Shown here: positions 48,690-60,390 of the stretch, piece after piece
How the letters are laid out: every line of letters begins with the position of its first letter
Numbering within the stretch: position 1 is the stretch's first letter
Assembly: GCA_030268105.1 (NCBI GenBank)
Contig: BSDZ01000023.1
Coordinates: 124,001 to 188,000 of the forward strand
Direction: 5' to 3'
Length of the DNA: 64,000 nucleotides
DNA from: Volvox africanus
Lineage: Eukaryota; Chlorophyta; Chlorophyceae; Chlamydomonadales; Volvocaceae
Notes under the pieces: model-generated
What the model was told of the DNA's origin: nothing
Seen by the model: the letters and a program-made list of their open reading frames with translations, nothing else
Database searches by the model: none
Translations under genes and position numbers: made by a program

Positions 48690-51230
48690 AGGGCTTGCTT
48701 GCTTCTTTTTTGCGCTCAATTAAGGTTTCGCGTTTTTTCACTCGCGCAGTGTTTGCTCCCTTGCATGCAGCAGTGCCACGTCCGTTCTCAGCTTCGCTCT
48801 TGCTGCTTCCTTCGGCAGCACGCCGATCCTGGGGTTTCCATTCCCGGTCGTTCGCAGCACTCGAGCACTGGCAGCACTGGAGTAACAAACAAGGTGACAA
48901 CAGGGCCTAGCTGGCTGGACGAAAAAGGCAACGTCGCACCTCAAGAGTCGCGAGAGGGGTTGGGACTACTTGTCGTCGCCTGCTCCACTTGTCTTCATTC
49001 TCTCCTTACTTGCATACGTGATGACCCGGTAAACCTGCATGTACCTGATGAAATAATGCCAACCAAATGCAGGCGACAAAGCTCTAAAATAAAGGCAGGA
49101 TAGATAGGGCAGAATGCCGAACGTAACGAGAACACTGTTACTGCTTACTAGGCAAAGAAGCAATCCAAATGATTGGGCAGCCGGAAGGCAAGCCGTATAT
49201 ATCGTCTATACACGGCTGTATACGGTTTAATATTTTACTTTTGCATTCAGGGTTGGCAGACTTAAAGTCAATCGCATCGGAACATACGGTTCACGTCGCG
49301 CCGTCGTCCAACTCGTTCTCCGCAGTGCGCCGGACTGCAGGAGGATGTAAAGTACGTACGGAGGTACCTCTTATTCGTTGGGATGAGCGGTGGTAACATA
49401 CGGCGATGATATTAACAAGCAATCACAAAAACGAAGGTGGCCAAAGGAAGGTATTGTGGCGAACTTGGCGGGATGTCGACGGCGCCCAGTATCTTAACGT
49501 AACTTAATGTGTCAAGGCAAAAACACGTAAAGTAAGAAAGGCTAACGACTTTTATTTCCGAGGTTCATGAAGTTGTAAAACATTCCGGAGATTAAGACAT
49601 AATAAATTTATATTGAGTACAAGGCCGATTACCAGGCAACGGCTGGGACGCGGAACACGATTTCGAAAGCACGCACAAGGTGAAGCTGCTGGTAAGCTGC
49701 TGGTGAAGCTGCTGATGGAGCTGGTGCTAACGTGTCACTGGTTGGTATGTATCGCACGGGCATGCGCGCAATTATTGCCGTCTCAAGCCCATAAATATAA
49801 ATAGATAAATAAAAATGGACTCATGCAATTTCGTCGACGATACTGCAGTGGATAACATCAAAAAAGCGTCGATTGCTTGCTTCCCGACCCGTTAATTATC
49901 GTTTTATGATGTTCCCTTTACGGAGCCCAGTTCCGTGCGTGATGACTGCCCCTAGCTGTGTGGTCGGGCCGCCATGTCAATTCAGATATCTCCTTATGCC
50001 GTCTTATGGTACTAACTTTTCGTCCCCGGCAACGGTATCATTCAGGAAGTAGTCCTGCGTCGACATCCAAGTACGGGAGTGCCGTGATGCTTCCTTGCCT
50101 TCCCGCTCCTTACCGCAAAAATAGAACTCCGAGTGTAATAAGAATTATTAAAACGAACTCCATTGCAGGGCAAAATGTGGACACTTCACGTGCGACATTG
50201 CCCTTCGCCGAGCTTGCTGGGGCAAAACAGCTTGCGTGTCCTTACCTACTTGTGAAACTGTAGTGAGTGTTTGGAGAGCGTGTAAATGTCAACCAAGTCC
50301 ATCTCTGGCGAGAAAGCAAATGTGTGCACGCATGACGACGCACGTCGGTGGCCTAAGTATCGTATGCTTATGTATAATTCGGTAAGGAAGACGAAAACCC
50401 AGAAGGTGCCCTTCTTTCTATCACTATGTATATAAACATGTCTACGCTATCTGCGCAAGTATACTTATCGCCGTTGATGAAAAAAATTTAGAAACGTACC
50501 TCCAGAAAGCAAGGTTTCTGCCCGCAGGCCAAGAGCGGTCAAGAACGTAGCAGAAGGGAAGGGAGTGGGAAGGGAAATGAACATACAACAGCAACACGCA
50601 CCATTTGTACGCCCAGCCATCCATGCTATATATCGTCCTGCAAAATTTAACGTGAAGCAAAAATCACTGCTGGAAGGATTATATATCTTATGTAGCAGGA
50701 GGAAGGGTGTGCAAGCGAAGTAAATAAATAAATCGAAATAAAGTGAAGCTGTTGGTGTCCAGCATTGCTGCAGCATGCAGCTGCAGTTAATTGACTAAGC
50801 ATCAATTATCCAACGTTAACTTCCGCATTCCTGCCAAGAAAGCGCACGCGGATAGTGCCAAAGTTCCGGCAGAGAAATGGCCGCCAACATTGCTGGACAG
50901 GACATTATCCTGATCATCATGAAATATAACGGGTAATTTAAATGTTCCCGACATGCATTACAGCAAATGGATGGAACTGCACTGCTGCGCGCTACAGACA
51001 GAAGCATGATCTAAAAACACGCGGGCGAGCGAGTAGAAGGCGAAGAAATCTATGGCGGACGATGCAACATCCATCTGATGTCAGAGTATGTAGTGTCACT
51101 TGCAAACCGAAACGTGGCGGGACGGAAAGTCATCTTTCTGAGATAGCATCCCAAATATTATAATATATCATTAATGCTCTCCCTGGGGAGGTACCAGTGG
51201 TTTACGTTAGGGTTGCCCGGGGATGCTGCC
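48690..51230. other. Intergenic right of the retrotransposon nest, no supported gene
   Basis: Continuous with 26444 before the O1 insertion. Open frames up to 134 codons (48699-49103) overlap frames on the other strand and show no domain. No repeat seen elsewhere in the window is present. Confidence 0.55.
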
Positions 51231-51267
51231 ATATCGAAGGGATTGCCCCGGAACCTCATCGTTATCG

Positions 51268-51329
51268 GCGCCCGCCGCACGGCCGTATGGCGTACCCTAT
51301 TGCCGTACGACCCGGTTGGGTACAAAAGG
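51268..51329 (+). promoter_or_regulatory. Core promoter of pherophorin gene C
   Basis: GCGCCCGCC at 51268, TGGCGTACC at 51288 (also present in gene A at 1823, 91 bp before the ATG in both) and a TATA-like TACAAAAGG at 51321-51329, 58 bp before the ATG. The TACAAAAGG is identical to gene B. Confidence 0.55.
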
Positions 51330-51378
51330 CTTGCACAAGTTATTGATCTGCATGGTACGGGAGATTGCTGAGTTTATC

Positions 51379-54300
51379 ATGTCCTGCAAATTATATTTCC
51401 CCCTGCTTGTTGTGGCAGCGCTGGCGATTGGCTGGTACGTACCATCAACTGACAATTATCTGACTCTACATGTTGTCGCGATTAAACATAAATTTAATTA
51501 ATAAGATTTAACATATATTATTATTTATTAAATTTGGATGATTGCTAGTTCAATATCTCGTAGGACGGGGGAGGTAAGAAACTTAACCACCATCAGAATG
51601 ACCTAGTGCAAGTATTTTCTGGAAAATATCGTTATAATTTATACATAATCACATGATTTCAGGGTCGCCAATGCGCAATACGATGACACGGAAGGGCAGG
51701 GAATCCAGACGGGCATCATTCCCAACTTCCCCTACCGCTCCTGCAACACATCCAATGGCGCATATCGTTTGGCGCCGATTTGGGCACCTCTGGGCGGCAA
51801 CCAGTACTGCTTCACTATCCAGGTCAACCAGGACGCGCAGTCCTGCTCAGGTCCCTGCTGCACCTCCGGACTGCACAAAATTGAGGTATGAAGGCGTTCT
51901 TTTTCTTTATTTGCTTCAATTATGATACCATTATGGATGTTGCACGATGGATGTCGCTCGCACTTCACGGAATGCTTTATGCTCGGAAGGCCCGGAACTG
52001 GCCCAGCGATTGTAGATTTGAAATCATAATTTAAACACAAAAGTCCTATTTAAAAATCAACTTTAAAAATCAACACAACATTGGTTATGAAAGAATATCG
52101 GCAAAATTCGGGAAGGACATGAAAGTGCCGCTGTTACACTTGTCATAGCAATAAGGGCTCTAAATCCTTTTCAGGGAAGGACCCTAACCTTGACGAACTG
52201 GCCTATCTCTTTGCTAACTCCATATTCCTACCCGTACAGTTCAACGTGTCAATCAGCTGCCTGGTGGCCGGCTCTTCCGTGACCGCCACTCTCAACGGAG
52301 TGCCCACACGGGTCGGCGCGGTCTTCGATAAGCCCCCGTACGGCCTCCCCGGTAGCGCCGTTCTCCGCATCACCCAGCTGGGGCTGGACCCGGTGACGGC
52401 TCAGGGCGCGCAGCTGTGCATCACCCTCAAGCCCAACCGGGCCCGCCAGGGCTGCACCACCCTGGAGCAACTGTGCTCGTCGCCGGGCTTCCCTGCCGGA
52501 ACCTGTACGGCTGCGACGTTCGACGTCGCCTGCGACTGCTGCCCCGTCACGCAAGTCGTGCAGGCCCAACCACCACCGCCCCCACCTGTCGTACCCATGT
52601 ACCGCTATTGCGAACTATGTGTCGCTGCCAAGCTGGTGCCTCCTGCCAACGACGTCCGGCCCTACCGCTTCGATGCTGCCACCTGCGCCACCATCCAGCA
52701 GAATATCGCCGATGCCATGAACGCTGCATTGAACGTCTCAAGCATCAGCCCCGTCTTTGCGCCATTTTCCCCGAATAGCACGAACTGCTTTAATGACACG
52801 GTCCTGACATGTGGCCTCTTCAACGGCTTGGAAGTCAGCACGCTGGAGAGCCTCTTTATTGAGGTTTCGGGTCTGCTGTCCTCTTTCATCGAGGTAGCGG
52901 CCGGTGGCAGTGTCTGCAACCCGCGGCTTGAGGGCTACTCGGTGGAGATCACAACGGACGGCAACAGCTGCCTGGATGTTTCTCAGTCCGCCAGCTGCTT
53001 CTTGCCACAAACGCCCTTCCCCAACTGCACGTGAGTGTATATACCTGCCTGTCTGTGTACGTTCGTGGAAAACGGCTGTGGAGTCTCATGTAGGAACCCA
53101 ATGGATTGTCTGAATGTAGCCCGGTGCGTACAACGCCCCCTTGCCTTATGCACCGCCTGTGACCGCATGAGCGAACGGGTGACTGACGACGGAAGATGAT
53201 GATAAGGGTATGATGCGATCCGAACGTTCCGCTGTGGAAATTTATATGGACTCGCCCTTCCGAGTACATAACCAAGACTAGCCTAATTTCCTTGCTTGTT
53301 CGCACGCTGCCTTTATTGCTTGCCTATCGCTCTATTGCTCGTACAGATGCAATATCACAAAAGGCGTCTTGCCCTTCACGGTCGCGGCGACTTACAGCCA
53401 AGTCAAAAATAGCAGCAACTTCACGTTATCTGACGAGTACTGCTTTACAATCGCGGCATTGCCGCCGACGGTTCCGATTGTCAAGGTGAGCAATAACTGT
53501 CGGAGTGTTGTATGTCCGCCATCACCCAAGCAAGCAGCAGGGCAGACAGGGCGTTATGCTTCACCTGACCTTATGATTCACCTGACCTTATGATTCACCT
53601 GACCTTTTGATTCACCTGACCTTATGATTCAGCTAGCTAGCTGCCTGAACATCAGCGTCCAGCAGCAGTAGTAACATCGCAAATCCCTGTATAAGAAGTC
53701 ACAGTAAACTTCTCACTTCATCATCTAGCTAGCTAGCTAGCATTTCCGCCCTGCCTTTCACCCTAGCTAGCTATATATCCTCTGGGACCTTGCTGCCGCT
53801 TTCGCGTGATCATGTTCATGGCACCCATCCAGCACCGTACCCCATACGTAGCCGCTATGCTACGTGACAGTAATAAGGTGTTAAGACATTAGCGCCTCAC
53901 GGACGCATCATCAGACTATAACCATCTGGATACATCATACATCGCTCGGGCCCGGCCTCCCTGCTGCCAATAGAAAGATAGAACCAAGGAACCAACGACT
54001 CTACCTGGTTTGTGCTTGCATGCTTGCAGATTATTACCACCTTAACTTGTTGATGGCGCAACCATGATGCGTTATAAGTTTATTTATTGCAAACGATAGC
54101 CAATAATGACCTGTCAGGGAGTAACGCTAGCTACGTATGTACATGCCCTCACGCATCCTTGCTAACGGTTCTCTCGCCCTCCTTGCTTCCATCTACATGC
54201 AGAGCACCTGTTACCAGGAAAACGATACGATAGCTAAGCTCGAGTGGTACGCAGGTAAGCAGTTATCAGTGCATGCGTGCCAGCAGTAGTAGTGTGTGCA

Positions 54301-56285
54301 TGGGGGGCCAGGTTTATGTAATAAAAGCAGCCATGCATCTCGGCGTCGCAAATGATCGCACTAAATATTCGCAACATACACAGACACACACACACACACA
54401 CATATATATATGTAATAATCTGAATGTTTGACGAGCCGTAACACGCTTTATTGTCGTAACTATTTTGGTAATGCCTCCAGCAAGTGCTTTTGTCTCAATC
54501 CAAGAAGGTTGTGACAAATTCTGTACCTTTTGTGTGGTACCCTATACCAGAGGGGCGGAATTTTCTAGAGTACCAGACGAAATATCAACTGTTGCCGGTG
54601 AATCGTTGAGAAAAGCAAAACTTAGAGCTGAGATGATAGCAACGGAGTCAGGGCCTACTGTAGGGTGGATTCCCTAAATTGGAATCTTATACAAGAATCT
54701 TATACAAGAACTAGTTGATAATCCGAGCAAATATTTAACACTTCAGTGACTAAAATCGGCTTATAAGAGAGAGAGAGAGGGAGAGGGAGAGAGAGAGCGT
54801 GCGTGCGCGTATTTATTGTTGCATGCATTTATTTGTCATGCCCTACCTGCATGCTGTCTCATTCAGAAAAAATATTCAGGGCTCGTGAGCGAGTTAACGA
54901 CATCTAGATAGATAGATCCTTTATATATATGAAGTCTTCTATCTCTGTCTTACCTCGCGTACAGTAAAATAGAGCAGGCCTAGTTAGTCACGAAGTTACG
55001 AATAAATATATCCAACAAGATTCTTGTAATGAATCATTACCATACATGTCATATTATATATACGATTGTGTTGATGGATAACTAACAAAGCAATAATTCG
55101 GCATCTATCCCCTTGCTTTTCTCTTTGCAGATGACAACGTAAGGTCATACGTTAAAGGCTTCGTCTTGTACCCCGCTGTTGGCCCAGTCAAGAAGGTCTC
55201 CCCCAGTTGGGGTGCGGTCGGAGCCAACACCCTGAAGGGTAAGGAAACGTAATAACTTCAATTCGCACTGCACTCACTGGCTACTTACATACATAGGCCA
55301 CGCACGCACTGCTGACGGATCGGTATGTATGTAGGGCTTCTACCTAGGAAGCATCTATAAGCAGTTGTGAACGAACGAGCCAAATATATTTATACATGCG
55401 TATCAGCACGTATGCAGTACAGCATTCATTTATGTGCAGATTGTGTATGCATTCAAGGTATATCACAATATAACGGAGTTCAACTAGCATGCATGCATAC
55501 CTGCTGCAAGATGAGCAATAGGGGTACCGAGCGATAGATCTGGGTAGATGGACCTTCGCTTGATTGCTTTGCGTGGAGCGAATAAATAAGAAAGCCATGC
55601 GTGGTAATAACAGCAACTGTAGCTTACATAATCCTTATTAGTTCCTGTTGCCCTTCCCTTTTTCAATTGTGTTCAACACCCTTCGTTCACATTCATCCAT
55701 CCCCCAGTCTCCCTGAACTGGACAAACGAACAAGCCAACGGCGGCTTGGTGTGTGTAGCGATTCGTCAGCCCTACACTATGGATAATGTGTGCATGGATC
55801 CGCCCTCTAATCAGTGGTAAGCAACAGCAAGGTTGGGGCATTTGAACGAATGGATTGTTATCACTGACACACACACACACACACACATACTTATATGGGA
55901 ACCTTATCTAGGTTACTGGATGATGGTATAGTTCATCTCCTACATATCTTACATATAAATGCTGTCGGCGGACCAATAAGACTCAGTTTATGGCCTTGTT
56001 TCCTGCTTAGGCTGTATATATGTTGTTAAATTGTATATATATGTACATAACTAAAAATTGCAATTTATAATATTTATCTATATGTTGCCAATCATGTATG
56101 TTGTGTCCAACAACCCGTCGTCGCCCGTTGCCTTCCCTCCAACGACCGAACCCATGCCTCGTTCCGCCCCTCCCGTGCACACATACGCACACTCTGTCCA
56201 TCCGAGCAGCTACGTCAGCATTTTTAACAGGGACGACAACAACAACAACGATTACTGCTGTCCCACCTTCCGCTCGGGCCCGTAA
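51379..56285 (+). CDS. Pherophorin C with very short proline spacer, 8 exons
   Basis: Exons 51379-51434, 51663-51885, 52240-53030, 53347-53485, 54203-54254, 55131-55238, 55708-55816 and 56210-56285 give 517 codons plus TAA. The signal peptide is residues 1-19 ([13 protein letters not shown]), then VANAQ. The N-terminal pherophorin domain is almost identical to the other copies over the first third of exon 3. The spacer is only about eight residues (PPPPPPVVP) against about 30 in A and B and 54 in D. The C-terminal domain starts [12 protein letters not shown] and ends CCPTFRSGP. Exon 4 ([18 protein letters not shown]) differs strongly from the shared exon 4 of A, B and D. Introduced sequence is present in intron 5. 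The matrix role is inferred from the family; the short spacer should give a more compact molecule. Confidence 0.93.
53553..53631. repeat. Tandem 17-bp repeat in intron 4 of gene C
   Basis: Four to five copies of cttatgattcacctgac with single-base variants. Confidence 0.9.
54381..54412. repeat. (CA)n(TA)n microsatellite
   Basis: Short CA run followed by TA, just left of the foreign insert in intron 5 of gene C. Confidence 0.9.
54465..54677 (+). pseudogene. miaB: Bacterial MiaB-like (radical SAM) coding fragment in an intron
   Basis: The first part of an open frame, about 54477-54575, encodes [17 protein letters not shown] followed by [12 protein letters not shown]. This carries the CxxxCxxC iron-sulfur motif and the neighbouring VVPYTRG of MiaB, the bacterial enzyme that methylthiolates isopentenyl-adenosine 37 of tRNA. 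Wording and AT-rich codons resemble alphaproteobacterial, especially rickettsial, versions. After FSR the frame continues with unrelated residues ([13 protein letters not shown] to a stop at 54675), so a second fragment appears to be joined. It is about 30 of roughly 450 residues and lies in intron 5 of gene C, so it is not functional. Bacterial origin is well supported by the motif; the donor is inferred. Confidence 0.7.
54688..54748 (+). other. Possible third foreign fragment
   Basis: A 13-bp direct duplication (aatcttatacaag) is followed by an AT-rich open end reading [14 protein letters not shown] and a stop. The composition is like the adjoining MiaB fragment. The source protein is not recognised. 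Confidence 0.3.
55864..55888. repeat. (CA)n microsatellite
   Basis: CA dinucleotide run in intron 7 of gene C. Confidence 0.95.
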
Positions 56286-59200
56286 ACGAGGGGGCGGGGG
56301 AGCATGGAGCCGGTCGTCGGCCAGAATGGAGCTGAATAATAATGCGCCATTTTTGTTTTACGCATGTACGTTGGCATATATATGAGCGTTGGCAGACGTA
56401 CGTATTGGGATTCATGTCACCTTGCGGTTCCAGCAACATGACGCTGCCTCGCGTCGTTGCTGCTGTATGTACTGCGTGACGGATGGAGTCCCGCACAAGG
56501 CATTACGTACTTCGCTTATTCCATTATTGCCAGATGCTTACGTGAGTATGCATGTATTCAAATGAATATATGATCTAATAAGTCATTGACGTGGTTAGCT
56601 AGCGTAGATAGCTAGGCCTTTATTTACGTAGTAAGTCCATGCATGCATCGGGTGCACGTGCCTGCGTGTCAGCAGAATCGATGTTATTAGATAGCCTTGC
56701 TTGTTTGCATGACTGATAGGATGGCAGGCATATCGTGCGAAGTATGTAGGCTGCTGCGTGCAGGTCATAACAAATGCAAATTGTGTATGCGTAGCTGGGC
56801 CAGTCATCAGTGATCACTCGGGTTGCATGATAAGAATCATGCGCATCGCATCGCATACATACGACCGATGGTTGATGACGCCCTGATGTATGTGGTGTGC
56901 TGTACACGCATGCCATCGATTGCTCAAGGCGAAATACGCTGCTGCGTGTATATGGTGCATATGTTCGGGTACGGCGGCCACTATCTAGAGCCATGTTACA
57001 TCTTGACAGTGGGTGGCTGCTCTATCTCAAATGCTGCTCTTCAGGCAGATAAACTAACACCCATATCGGGGGTAGCTTAGATGCTTTGGTATCGATATAC
57101 GTAAATGTGCATACGTGCGAACGCGCATCGCACATGCGTTACGTACGCTGACAACAATGTGATGTGATATGATGCCCAACGAAGCACGTCAGCGCCATGC
57201 ACCCATATACCGCCGGGGCATGGACGGTCGGAAGCATGCGCGTGTCGATTAGTGTTTGCAATGTTCGTTGCTTTGTGGATGGTATATGCACGTAGCTAGG
57301 GCGAAAAGCAGGCCTCTGTTCGGTTGGCGATGAGATACCCAGGCTGTACATACAATGGTCTCTTGGGAATTTGCTGTATGTCGTTCATTGGATTGGATTG
57401 CCTTGGGGCTGAAGATCCGTGAGTGCGTGTCTCATACACGCACGCAGCAGACACATACATTTATTTGTTCGGCCTGCGGGACCTCCGTGAATGATGAGTA
57501 TTCAGTATATATATTTGTAAAATATTCGAACAAGGAGACCGCAGTAAACAACTTTACATCCGGGCGCCTCTCTCTATATATCCTGCCTTGCGTGGGGCTT
57601 CGCTTGGAGCTTGGGGCCACCCATGCAGAGCAATAATGAGGGTGCGTATGCATGGGGGATGGGACCCGCACATACAACGCGGCCGCTGATGTATGCATGG
57701 CGAGCACGCCTTTCTTTGTTCAGCATTTCTGTGTGCGACGCGATATATGGCTGCGACGCGCAGCATGCAGGAGATGCTGAGCTCGGTCAGCAGAATGAAG
57801 TTGCGCATGCAGGTGGATAACGTGGGATGTTCATGGCTAATATAAGTATTAGGTACACGAAAACGAGGAAGATGGCTATTAAGCATATGCACACAGATGG
57901 GCTACTCCCAAGTTATCACGTTTGCCGGGCCGCCCCCCATTCCGAGAAAGGCGAGACACGTTATTGGGGCTCTGCTCTCCGCAAGCTGCCGAAGGACACC
58001 AGTACTACTGCATGCACAGAAGACGACTCCCCCGGACTCCACAATGTGACACAGGAAGCCTCCCCAACCCATATGTGGCAGACTTAATTTCGATCCAGGC
58101 CTGGGCTCGGATACGAGCTGTTGATGATTAACTGCTCTGAAGTCATCGATCAGCATCTGAACTTGCGTCCGTAGAGTCCCCATCCCAATACAATGGCCTA
58201 AAGTTGTCATAATCACATCCCTGGGCAATGACTATGTTATTAGGTGCCTCCACTACTGTTCCGGCTTTCAGGTTGACGCAGAACTACTTCGCCTCGTCAC
58301 CGTTTAATATCATGTAATTTTAGAATTGATTATTTTATCGGATGGTTTTTTTTCATGACAGATCTTGTGAGTACCTTTCGTTGCGAAGTGTCAGGACCGG
58401 GACCTCAAAGCACTATAGACATAAGAACTATAAAAAAGATAAAAATAAAATTAGTAGTTGGATAATGAATGAGGAGTTAGGCTGGCGGAGTACTGTCGAC
58501 CCTGATGTATAGCCGTGCTGGGCTGGGTCTGTTGCAGGACCTCAGCACGGCATGGGACGAGATAGACAAAATGGATCAACGCTACCTTTTAATCACTCAT
58601 CACGTGCCCATATAAGAACGAATGAAAAATGTACCCAAGTAAGGGCTTAACCGACTAGCTGGCCGCAGTTGGTATGAGTATGCTTGGGCGCGCAAGGCCT
58701 TTACGACCGCCGGCTAGCCGGTTCCCAAGCTAACTAAATGGAGCGATGCTTTACTGTTATTGACTTTAACACTGTAAGGATTGTGTCTTGTGTCCTTGGC
58801 TCAAGATCTCGGTACTAAATATTGTATTCGCAAGACTCAAATTTCACAGATTCAAGTAATCCCTTTTGCAGCGTGGAAGTGTGTCGCTCGTTAAGGCGTT
58901 CATGCTCTCCCTCTCGAAGGTGGCGGTGGCCACCCCATCATGCGATGAGGGTTCGCCATGTTTTTTCAGCCTATGTCAGATACTTGACTGACAGAGTGTG
59001 GGGAAGCTCCATGAAGAGGGGTAATAACTTTTGTGTAGGATAGGGGGGTACATCACCCGTGGCCACTAACCTGGCAGTCCCTACCTTCCCCGGTGTTTCG
59101 GGGCACCCTCATCCAGTCTCCCATGCCGACTTCTCCGAAATCAGTGGTTTTCCCAGGTTCAGCACCCACCACCAGCATCCAGCGGAATCTGCCGAATCAA

Positions 59201-60254
59201 CTAAGGCGTCAACTCCACTACTGGTCAGCCTGCGGGTCACTTTAATTGGGGTCGTCACCGTCCATCGACATGGGGGCACCCTGCCCTTAACTATATGGTC
59301 TTTGGCCCGCTCTCGGTTGGGGTAGAACCTGGAGCTCCAGAATAACTGTGTTGCACCGTGGTCCATCATGCATTATAGTGATCCAGACTTCTGATCTGTC
59401 GTTTACTCTCGAGCCTTCTCATTATTGATCCAACATATACATCGGCCCGTGCAAAACGCGATGTTATAATATTTTATCCTGATGCGGTAAGAAATTATTC
59501 ATCCCCTGGGCGGGGTGTCATTTCCTGACGAGGTACAGCATCTTAATGTTTGGGGAAGATCGGGATATGGATCGGCGGCATTGCATCCGTCGAGGGACAA
59601 GTTGGCAGGAGCGAAATGAGGATATGAGATTTAGCCTTTAATCCAAAATTATCTCATGTTACGTTCATACACACACATAATATATATAAATATGTATGTA
59701 TGTGTGTATGTATGTATCTTCGGCGAAGAGAGGATGGAAGTATGGGATCAGCTATCCCTGTTGTGCACATACCTTTAGCACTGCTGCTGCGCTGCTTCCA
59801 GCACAGCGGCGATTGACATCGAAGTAATGTTGCAAGGAAAGGTACTATGGTCCGTTATTAATTGCATGGTAAGACATACTCTCGCCGGCATATTGGGCGC
59901 CTTACCTCCCATCCGCGAGAATACGATTACCGTGTCCGGCTTTGGCAATTACCGGCGGTAGGTGCTTTTCGGAGTAAATGCTACAGACATGAAGGATGAT
60001 TTTACTCAGCAATAAGCAAATCACTTCTCAGTGCGTGACGAAATACGCCAGTGGATGGCGCAACATCCGCCGTTTGAGATTATGTAAATTTCTGTAGCAC
60101 AAGCGGTGTCACCCGACAATTGAAAGACGGGCTCTCGAAGTCGTCTTATCGCCCTCGCATCCCTTTTCTTCATAAGGCTTGGCAATCAGATTGGTGTAGT
60201 GACCCGATGACCTGATGCAACGCAGGGATGTTGTGGCCGCTGCCAACGCCGATG
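56286..60254. other. Intergenic between pherophorins C and D, no supported gene
   Basis: Holds a perfect hairpin at 58512-58551, inverted segments around 58649-58730 (GCTTGGG/CCCAAGC) and a TATG/TGTG run at about 59665-59718. Open frames of 60-112 codons overlap on both strands and carry no domain. Confidence 0.55.
58512..58551. other. Perfect hairpin
   Basis: gccgtgctg pairs with cagcacggc; inside, GGTC pairs with GACC around an 8-base loop. A structured transcript or transposon end is possible; no function can be assigned. Confidence 0.5.
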
Positions 60255-60292
60255 GGACCCCGGAGGAATCTAACCAGTTCAGACCGGCAACG

Positions 60293-60341
60293 GCGCCCGC
60301 CGTTCGGCCATGTGACGTACGCAGGATTTGGATACATAAGC
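60293..60341 (+). promoter_or_regulatory. Core promoter of pherophorin gene D
   Basis: GCGCCCGCC at 60293, TGACGTACG at 60313 and a TATA-like TACATAAGC at 60333-60341, 58 bp before the ATG, the same distance as in gene C. The GC block to TATA-like spacing (40 bp) equals that of gene B. Confidence 0.5.
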
Positions 60342-60390
60342 GCAGCGATATGAGCCTTTCTGTATACCGATTAGGGTATCCACTTGCACC

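Noticed and set aside
53553..53631. Possible CRISPR-like array
   Set aside because: Units are directly adjacent 17-mers with no spacers; it is a plain tandem repeat in an intron.
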